The notes beneath the pieces were generated by a model, which did not search any database, was not told the origin of the DNA, and saw only the letters and a program-made list of their open reading frames with translations. From positions 744,001-808,000 of the forward strand of contig NZ_BAFN01000001.1 of the NCBI RefSeq assembly GCF_000949635.1: 64,000 bases of DNA, read 5' to 3'. The stretch is from Candidatus Brocadia sinica JPN1 (GTDB lineage Bacteria; Planctomycetota; Brocadiia; Brocadiales; Brocadiaceae). The position numbers and the translations under genes were made by a program. Of this stretch, positions 58,201 to 64,000 are shown piece by piece (the first letter of the stretch is position 1; every line of letters starts with the position of its first letter).

Positions 58201-59385
58201 ATGCTATGCTATGATATGAAATTGTCATCAAAAAAATTGATTACACAACAACTAAATCTGCGCTTTTTCGACCTGGATACCATTATCAAGTCGGACTCCT
58301 GCGATTTTATCAGGCTTTTTGCGCGGCTGTACCGCCGATTCCAAAAAGACGGCCCATCGCCAACGGCGCAATTACCGGTCGAGTTCGTACTGCTAGCCAA
58401 CCCTGATAACCCCTGGAGAAAGCCGGTTATGATTTTTGATGGAAAAGTTTGGCCAGTGAGCAACCCGGAATTTCTCGAAGGATACGCTTATGAAAGCATC
58501 CTTAGCGCATTGGTGACGAGAGTACGCAGCCACATGCTGGTTCATGCCGGCGCCGTTTCCCGGAGAGGTCAGGGTATAATTATTACCGCTGATACCGGAC
58601 ATGGCAAGACGACCCTGGTTTTAGAACTTATACGGCGGGGATTCAAGTTCCTTTCAGACGAAATGGCGGCGCTGGGACGGGCAGACCATCTTGTGCATCC
58701 GTTTCCCCGGAGCCTCTGGATCCGCAGAGGCGCCTTAGAAATGGCTGGTTTCCCGGGTCTAGCCAGCAGAGCTATCGAATGGATGGATAAGTTGCTTTTG
58801 GATATCGAGGAGATAAAACCTGGCAGCCTGGGAGAGGCAGCGCCTATTCGTCACATTATTATCTTGCAAGATCCTGCAGAGACGCAGGGAGAGATACAGG
58901 ACAATGCAGGGCAGGAGTTATGCGTCATGATCGATCGTCTGGACGACACTCTCCTCGCCACCGTTGGTCAAATTGAAGGCGTAACCGGGGTCCGGGTGGA
59001 GGCTGATTGCGGGTTTCCGATGCTCAGGCTTCGTGCAGTCCGCGCCAGTTTCGCGCTTTCCCGGATAGAGGCATTGTGCAGGGAGCGCCGGATATTAGTG
59101 CTGGACGTCATCAAAGGCGCAAGGGCGCGTCCTACGTTTGAAAGACCCGCCACACTCAAACCGATTCCGAAAAGTCAGGCCGTCATGGAACTATTGAGCA
59201 GATTTCAGGGAGGATATATGTCAGAACTCCTGCATAATGAATTTGGTGGCAGCTCCACGCGCCTGTTCATGGAGTTGTCCGGCATAATGGGTCAGGCAGA
59301 CTGTCATCAACTTTCCGTTGGACCCCTTCATGAGATGGCCGATTTGGTATGTAACCTGGCTAATGTATGCTCAAAAGGCTCATAG
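58201..59385 (+). CDS. HprK-related kinase-like protein
   Basis: About 394 aa from ATG 58201 (a TTG at 58189 and an ATG at 58216 are alternatives; no strong ribosome site). It has the Walker A IITADTGHGKTTLVLELIRR and, after a strand, the FLSDEMAAL motif typical of HPr kinase relatives, preceded by HAGAVSRRGQG. The C-terminal half is specific to the cluster and has no clear family. HprK-like kinases without HPr occur with PqqD-like and nucleotidyltransferase-like proteins in peptide-modification loci such as paeninodin-type lasso clusters. Here it follows peptide copy 3. It probably phosphorylates a peptide or protein in the cytoplasm; the substrate is unproven. Confidence 0.8.
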   Translation: MLCYDMKLSSKKLITQQLNLRFFDLDTIIKSDSCDFIRLFARLYRRFQKDGPSPTAQLPVEFVLLANPDNPWRKPVMIFDGKVWPVSNPEFLEGYAYESILSALVTRVRSHMLVHAGAVSRRGQGIIITADTGHGKTTLVLELIRRGFKFLSDEMAALGRADHLVHPFPRSLWIRRGALEMAGFPGLASRAIEWMDKLLLDIEEIKPGSLGEAAPIRHIIILQDPAETQGEIQDNAGQELCVMIDRLDDTLLATVGQIEGVTGVRVEADCGFPMLRLRAVRASFALSRIEALCRERRILVLDVIKGARARPTFERPATLKPIPKSQAVMELLSRFQGGYMSELLHNEFGGSSTRLFMELSGIMGQADCHQLSVGPLHEMADLVCNLANVCSKGS

Positions 59386-59425
59386 TTTGTGATGAAATTT
59401 CGACCAAAGGAGGAGGTTGTTCAAT

Positions 59426-62400
59426 ATGGCTGAGATTTTTAAGAAAGACCTGTTTTTCATTTTGTCGTTGATTTTGGGATGCTGTTCGCCGTCTCTCCTC
59501 ATGGCCGGGCCGCCGTCAGGAAATCATCTGAAAGTACTGGGCTCTGACGGACAGGCTGTCGTGCTTGAATTGAAGGTCGGCGACTTTCAGACCGAAACGA
59601 TAGAACACGAAGGACAGGTATACCACAGAATAATCATACCCGAAATGGCGCAAAGCGCCAGGGCGGGCGAACCACAGATTCCCCTCTGTGGCGCCATGAT
59701 AGGCCTGCCTTCTCCAGAAGGGGTTTCCGTGCAGATCGTTGATGCTAGCTACGAAACGCTAAATGGATATCGTCTTTATCCTGCGCCGGAAATGATCGCG
59801 AGGGGAGATAATTTCGATGATAACCTTACCGGCGACATAAAGCAAACCTTCGCCCTCAATAAAAATATCTACTCTACAAATGCCTTCTATCCTGGCGCAG
59901 TTGTTGAGATAGGATACACTGGATATATGCGCGACCAGCCAGTGGCTCAGGTACAATTCTATCCGGTGCAATATAACCCGGCAACGAGCGAATTGCGCCT
60001 TTACCGACGCATCCTTGCCAAAATCACCTGGAGCGCTCCTCTTTCAGGGGTGGTTCCTAAAATGCGAGGGGTCAGCCCTGCATACGAGAACCTGCTGAGA
60101 AACAGGATTTTGAACTATGATGTGTTAGAGCGGCCTTCAGTTGGAAGGGAAGCGCCACCCCACAGCGATATCAGGACCAAAGATATCGCTACAACCAGCA
60201 GTACTACTAACCTCAAGATCGGAGTAACAGAAGACGGTATATATAAACTCACTTACAGTGATCTCGCTGATGCGGGATTAAATTTGAATACTATAGACCC
60301 CAGCACAATCAAAATCAGCAATCAAGGCGCCGAGATTCCCATTTATGTGCAGGGTGAGGATGACGGTGCATTCGATGCCACGGATTATATCCTCTTTTAT
60401 GGCAAGGCCATAAACGATATTTATACCTCTAAAAATGTGTACTGGCTGCAGACAGACGGGGCCGATGGCAAACGTATGAATACGCTTGACGGCAGTCTCT
60501 CGGGCGGCGCTTCTGTGCCCGCGCATTTTACCGCCACACTGCATGCCGAGGAGGACACCTATTACTGGCAAACCATTCCTAATGGCAGTGGCCAGGACCA
60601 TTGGTTTTGGGGAGACAGGCTCAGCGCCCCCGGGTCAGAAGACTATTCCCTGACTCTCAATAACATTTCGACTTCGGCTGGCACAGCGACTGTGCACGTT
60701 AGATTGCAGGGACGCACCGATGTCCAGGCAAACCCCGATCACCATACAAAGATCTATCTTAACAGTGTTGTGATAGATGATCAATTGTGGAACGGCATGA
60801 ATATCTTCGATCATGAAGTGTCTGTGCCCCATTCCTACCTGAACGAAGGGGTCAATATCGTTCGCGTGGAGTCTGTTGGGGATACCGGGGCAAAGGTGGA
60901 TCAGGTTTTTGTAAACTGGATAGAGATTGGTTATTTTGATACCTATGTGGCGGAGAATAACGAACTACTCTTCAGCGCGCCAACAGGCGGCGCTTTTCAA
61001 TTTGAAGTCGCCGGCTTTAGCAGTGACGACATAGAGGTTTTCGACGTGACGGATCCTGCCAACGTAGGTCTCGTCATCAATACAAATATTTTAGCCAAAG
61101 GGGGCACCTACACGCTGCAATTTGAGGATACCGCTCAGGCGGGAACACGATACCTGGCGCAGACAATGGCACAGAGTAAATCACCGGCCAGCATTGAGGT
61201 CGATCAACCATCATCCTGGAAATCCACCACCAATGGGGCCGACTATATTATCATTACCCATGAGGATTTTTATAACGGCGCTCAAAAGCTGGCGCTGCAT
61301 CGGAGTAATTCGGGTTTGAGGGCAGCCACAGTCAAGATTACAGACATTTACGATGAGTTCAATTATGGCATATTTCATCCGCAGGCAATCCGGGATTTTC
61401 TGTTATATGCTTACAACAATTGGACTGCTCCGGCGCCAACGTACGTTTTGCTGATTGGCGACGCTTGCCAGGACTACAAGGACAATCTCGACACCGACAC
61501 CATGAATTACGTGCCCACCCAGCTTATTGAAACGGACATATTGGGAGAGACGCCGTCAGACAACTGGTTTGTCCTTGTAAGTGGCGATGACATCCTGCCC
61601 GATATGTTTATTGGCCGACTCAGCGCAGATACCAAATCGCAGGCAGATGACATTGTGGATAAGATCATCTACTATGAGCAAAACCCACCAAAAAACTCCT
61701 GGAACAAAAATGCCCTATTCGTGGCAGATGACGACGACTCTTCATTTGAAGAAATGTCGGAGCAGCTTGCCGGCCTTTTGCCGGATGACTACACTGCCAA
61801 CAAGGTTTACGTAAGCGAATACACATCGGGAGATCCCACAAAAGACATCATAAATTATATCAATGATGGAAGCCTTCTGGTCAACTACACCGGGCATGGA
61901 GCCGTGGAAAGGTGGGGACTGTGGAATGGCAGTAATTCAATACTGGGTCTTTCCGATATTAAATCGTTAAACAATACCCGCAAGTTTCCTGTGGTGACCG
62001 TTGCAGATTGCCTGAATGGATTCTTTACCGGAACAAAACCGCAGATTTCCGTTGCCGAAGAGTTTCAGCGGCTTCGGGACAAAGGGGCTGTGGCAGTCTG
62101 GGCGCCAACTGCCTTGAGCTATACCTCCGGTCACCAGATACTGATGAGTGAATTCTACAAGGCTCTTTTTCAGGATAAACAATACGGCATGGGCGCCGCC
62201 ACAACAGCTGCCAAGATCGCTACATACAGTCAAAACAGTTTCTGGGGTGAGTTGGTTGAAACCTTTGTGCTCTTTGGAGATCCCGTCACGGAATTAGGTG
62301 TCTCCGCCGATTCCGGATCTCCCTTGTCAGTGCTTGCTCCTAATGGAGGTGAAGTCATAGTCTCCGGGTCGACTTTTACCGTGCAGTGGACAGCGCCTGA

Positions 62401-62617
62401 TTCTATGGTAAAATTCAAACTCAGGTACTCCCTAGACAAGGGGCGTTCATGGAAAAAGATAGCAAAGAATGTAACAGATACAAGTTATGACTGGGACGTA
62501 CCGGACATAAAAAACACCAGGAAAAAGTGCCTCATAGAGGTGACAGGATTTGATGAATCCGGGAAAAAAAGAGGCAAGGACAGATCGGATTCTCCTTTTA
62601 CCATAGAGAAGAAATAA
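59426..62617 (+). CDS. C25-family cysteine peptidase (gingipain/PorU-like), secreted
   Basis: 1063 aa from ATG 59426, after AAAGGAGGAGG. A signal peptide (FILSLILGCCSPSLLMAG) is followed by an N-terminal propeptide-like beta domain and several beta domains. The C25 catalytic domain (about 600-890) has His824 in NYTGHGAVERWG and Cys862 in VTVADCLNGFF, preceded by YVLLIGDACQDY and DMFIGRLSAD. A C-terminal Ig-like domain (VLAPNGGEVIVSGS, RYSLDKGRSWKKIAKNV) ends it. Family members include Arg/Lys-gingipains and PorU, the type IX sortase. Four neighbours share a C-terminal module, so a sorting or processing role is attractive. The stop overlaps the next start (TAATG). Confidence 0.88.
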   Translation: MAEIFKKDLFFILSLILGCCSPSLLMAGPPSGNHLKVLGSDGQAVVLELKVGDFQTETIEHEGQVYHRIIIPEMAQSARAGEPQIPLCGAMIGLPSPEGVSVQIVDASYETLNGYRLYPAPEMIARGDNFDDNLTGDIKQTFALNKNIYSTNAFYPGAVVEIGYTGYMRDQPVAQVQFYPVQYNPATSELRLYRRILAKITWSAPLSGVVPKMRGVSPAYENLLRNRILNYDVLERPSVGREAPPHSDIRTKDIATTSSTTNLKIGVTEDGIYKLTYSDLADAGLNLNTIDPSTIKISNQGAEIPIYVQGEDDGAFDATDYILFYGKAINDIYTSKNVYWLQTDGADGKRMNTLDGSLSGGASVPAHFTATLHAEEDTYYWQTIPNGSGQDHWFWGDRLSAPGSEDYSLTLNNISTSAGTATVHVRLQGRTDVQANPDHHTKIYLNSVVIDDQLWNGMNIFDHEVSVPHSYLNEGVNIVRVESVGDTGAKVDQVFVNWIEIGYFDTYVAENNELLFSAPTGGAFQFEVAGFSSDDIEVFDVTDPANVGLVINTNILAKGGTYTLQFEDTAQAGTRYLAQTMAQSKSPASIEVDQPSSWKSTTNGADYIIITHEDFYNGAQKLALHRSNSGLRAATVKITDIYDEFNYGIFHPQAIRDFLLYAYNNWTAPAPTYVLLIGDACQDYKDNLDTDTMNYVPTQLIETDILGETPSDNWFVLVSGDDILPDMFIGRLSADTKSQADDIVDKIIYYEQNPPKNSWNKNALFVADDDDSSFEEMSEQLAGLLPDDYTANKVYVSEYTSGDPTKDIINYINDGSLLVNYTGHGAVERWGLWNGSNSILGLSDIKSLNNTRKFPVVTVADCLNGFFTGTKPQISVAEEFQRLRDKGAVAVWAPTALSYTSGHQILMSEFYKALFQDKQYGMGAATTAAKIATYSQNSFWGELVETFVLFGDPVTELGVSADSGSPLSVLAPNGGEVIVSGSTFTVQWTAPDSMVKFKLRYSLDKGRSWKKIAKNVTDTSYDWDVPDIKNTRKKCLIEVTGFDESGKKRGKDRSDSPFTIEKK

Positions 62618-63186
62618 TGGCTGAACGGAAACCCATGCAAGGGGCCATCATCGAAGCGGCGCTCGGCATATGGGGCGAGATGGGGAAGCAGCGCCTTATC
62701 CCCATTACTGGCCGAAGCATGCTTCCCCTTATCCGGGATAGCGATCATGTATTGGTAATGCACGGCAGCGTCGGTATAAGACGGGGCGATGTGGTTGTTT
62801 TCCGGCGTAAGGGCAAACTTTTCGCTCATCGGGCGCTAAGTATTTACGAAAGCAATGATGGCATCACATTCATTACCAAAGGGGATAATGTCCTCCAATT
62901 CGATCCCCCCTTTGGCAGTAATGAGGTCATCGGACGTGTGATCGGCATCAAGAGAGGGGGCAGGCAAATATCTCTTGAGACCGCCACGTGGCGAATAGGG
63001 GGATGGCTCATTGCTGTTAGCACCCTGGCTTTGGCAAAATTGCGCAGTTGCGGTCGGATCTTCAATCATAAACCCTTGGAGCGCAGGCCGGGTCAATTTA
63101 CCGTTTTTCTGCGACGAGGCATGCGGTTTTTTTCGCTGCTTATTCGCAGAGTTGTCTTTGCAGCTCTCTGCCGTTGGAAAGAATGA
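62617..63186 (+). CDS. S24/S26-type signal peptidase-like protein
   Basis: A 189-aa protein with the S26B (SipW/Sec11-like) arrangement: Ser34 in TGRSMLPLI, His71 in FAHRALS and Asp90 in TKGDN, plus RRGDVVVFRR. It has no N-terminal anchor; a hydrophobic segment at about 128-142 and a basic C-terminus follow. It may process the nearby exported proteins or the 40-aa peptide. It overlaps the C25 stop by one base, so it is translationally coupled to the protease. Confidence 0.82.
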   Translation: MAERKPMQGAIIEAALGIWGEMGKQRLIPITGRSMLPLIRDSDHVLVMHGSVGIRRGDVVVFRRKGKLFAHRALSIYESNDGITFITKGDNVLQFDPPFGSNEVIGRVIGIKRGGRQISLETATWRIGGWLIAVSTLALAKLRSCGRIFNHKPLERRPGQFTVFLRRGMRFFSLLIRRVVFAALCRWKE

Positions 63187-63225
63187 TTTATTTTCGCCGA
63201 GGGAACAAATGAAAAGGATGAAACG

Positions 63226-64000
63226 ATGAGACCGGAAGATAAACTTCTCTTTGCCTGCTCCCGGCAAAACTTTCTCTCTACACACCGGGAAACCGTGCTC
63301 GATATAGGCAATAAAGAAAAAATTTGCTGGGATGTTGTTTATTCTGCGGCGATGTTGCACGGCGTTGCCTCATTGATTTATGCTAATTTGCTGAAGTGTA
63401 TTGCGAACGCGAATCTTAGGATGCCTCAAGATATTATCGATAAATTTAAACTCTGTGTTGCAACCAATATTGTGAGGAAGGACCGCCGGGCGGAAAAAAT
63501 CGTGGAAGTGTTATCCTTCTTTAAAAGGAAGTCCATCGATGTCATGCTGATAAAAGGGGCTGCGCTGGATATTCTCGTGTACGATCAGCCCTGGTATATG
63601 ATTTCCAGCGATGTTGATTTAATTGTAAGACGTAGAAGAGAAGATATGGCTAAAGAAGATAAAAAAGAAATCGCGTCATTGCTCCATAATCTCAGCATTG
63701 AGTGTGAATACTTTCGGCATCATGATGTTGATATGGATAGAGTTTTACCGATAAACTTTCAAAAAATTTGGGACAATGCGACCAGAATTACATGGAGGGG
63801 GTGCGATGTATTTGTGATGTCGCCGGAAGATATGCTTCTGTCGGTATGCATCAACAGCTGTAGAAAGAGATTTTTCAGGCTGAAAGCGCTCTGTGATATT
63901 GCAGAAATTATTAATAAATATCGTGACTTGAAATGGGAGGAACTTACAAGGAATGCCAGGGAGTATGACTGTAACAATATTATTTACGCTGCAATTCTGA
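63226..64000 (+). CDS. Nucleotidyltransferase-family protein (NTP_transf_5-like), 3' truncated by window end
   Basis: At least 258 codons from ATG 63226, open to the window end. It has the fold strings VMLIKGAALDILVYDQP and SSDVDLIVRR (an Asp-x-Asp nucleotidyltransferase site), preceded by helices typical of the uncharacterised nucleotidyltransferase family found beside PqqD/HprK-like proteins in lasso-peptide and polysaccharide loci. It is 39 bp after the signal-peptidase-like gene. The transferred group is unknown; it may modify a peptide, sugar or small molecule. Confidence 0.75.
   Translation, partial: MRPEDKLLFACSRQNFLSTHRETVLDIGNKEKICWDVVYSAAMLHGVASLIYANLLKCIANANLRMPQDIIDKFKLCVATNIVRKDRRAEKIVEVLSFFKRKSIDVMLIKGAALDILVYDQPWYMISSDVDLIVRRRREDMAKEDKKEIASLLHNLSIECEYFRHHDVDMDRVLPINFQKIWDNATRITWRGCDVFVMSPEDMLLSVCINSCRKRFFRLKALCDIAEIINKYRDLKWEELTRNAREYDCNNIIYAAIL

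Overview
The window looks like chromosomal DNA from an anammox planctomycete (Brocadiales, probably a Candidatus Brocadia relative). The reasons are an octaheme hydroxylamine-oxidoreductase-like cytochrome c, several very large secreted SBBP-type beta-propeller proteins, AT-leaning base composition and many decayed mobile elements. The genus is an inference from gene content; no 16S rRNA gene is present.

Layout. 1-9.4 kb: a hybrid sensor kinase, an HD-GYP response regulator, a large secreted beta-propeller protein, a broken EAL-domain fragment and a peptidoglycan amidase. 9.6-15.6 kb: a decaying defence and mobile region with a CBASS-like pair (S-4TM effector plus a CD-NTase broken by one in-frame amber codon), remnants of a tyrosine recombinase, an IS630 transposase and a group II intron, an ImmA/IrrE-type metallopeptidase and small hypothetical genes. 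15.9-21.2 kb: an integrative island bounded by 57-bp direct repeats that carry a tmRNA-like 3' end. It holds a truncated integrase, a dead IS3 copy, a truncated surface-protein gene and two toxin-antitoxin pairs. 21.5-29.6 kb: a YggS-type PLP protein, secreted fibronectin/propeller proteins and a DinB-like protein.

29.6-39.7 kb: a type II-C-like CRISPR locus with a tracrRNA antisense to and upstream of cas9, then cas9, cas1, cas2 and an array. Sixteen identical 36-nt repeats with 30-31-nt spacers are followed by a 3,625-bp stretch and then one more perfect repeat. The stretch is a fragment of one large phage-type gene, open from end to end, so it sits where a spacer should be. By the inferred array orientation it is the leader-proximal, newest position.

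39.8-47.7 kb: core and energy genes (HAO-like cytochrome, VWA/GATase-like membrane protein, cytidylate kinase, ribosomal protein S1, a primary-type sigma factor with no canonical start codon, adenine phosphoribosyltransferase).

48-64 kb: a secretion or peptide-modification cluster. It has three c-di-GMP-I riboswitches with intrinsic terminators (a fourth is at 24.8 kb), a PqqD-like protein, three near-identical 40-codon peptide genes each followed by a conserved hairpin, four secreted proteins sharing one C-terminal module, an HprK-like kinase, a C25 (gingipain/PorU-type) cysteine protease, an S26-type signal peptidase and the start of a nucleotidyltransferase-like gene. My reading is that c-di-GMP, turned over by proteins such as the HD-GYP regulator, controls a surface-protein and small-peptide export or modification programme.

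The two most unusual observations are the giant CRISPR spacer and the riboswitch-controlled, triplicated 40-aa peptide with its putative maturation genes.
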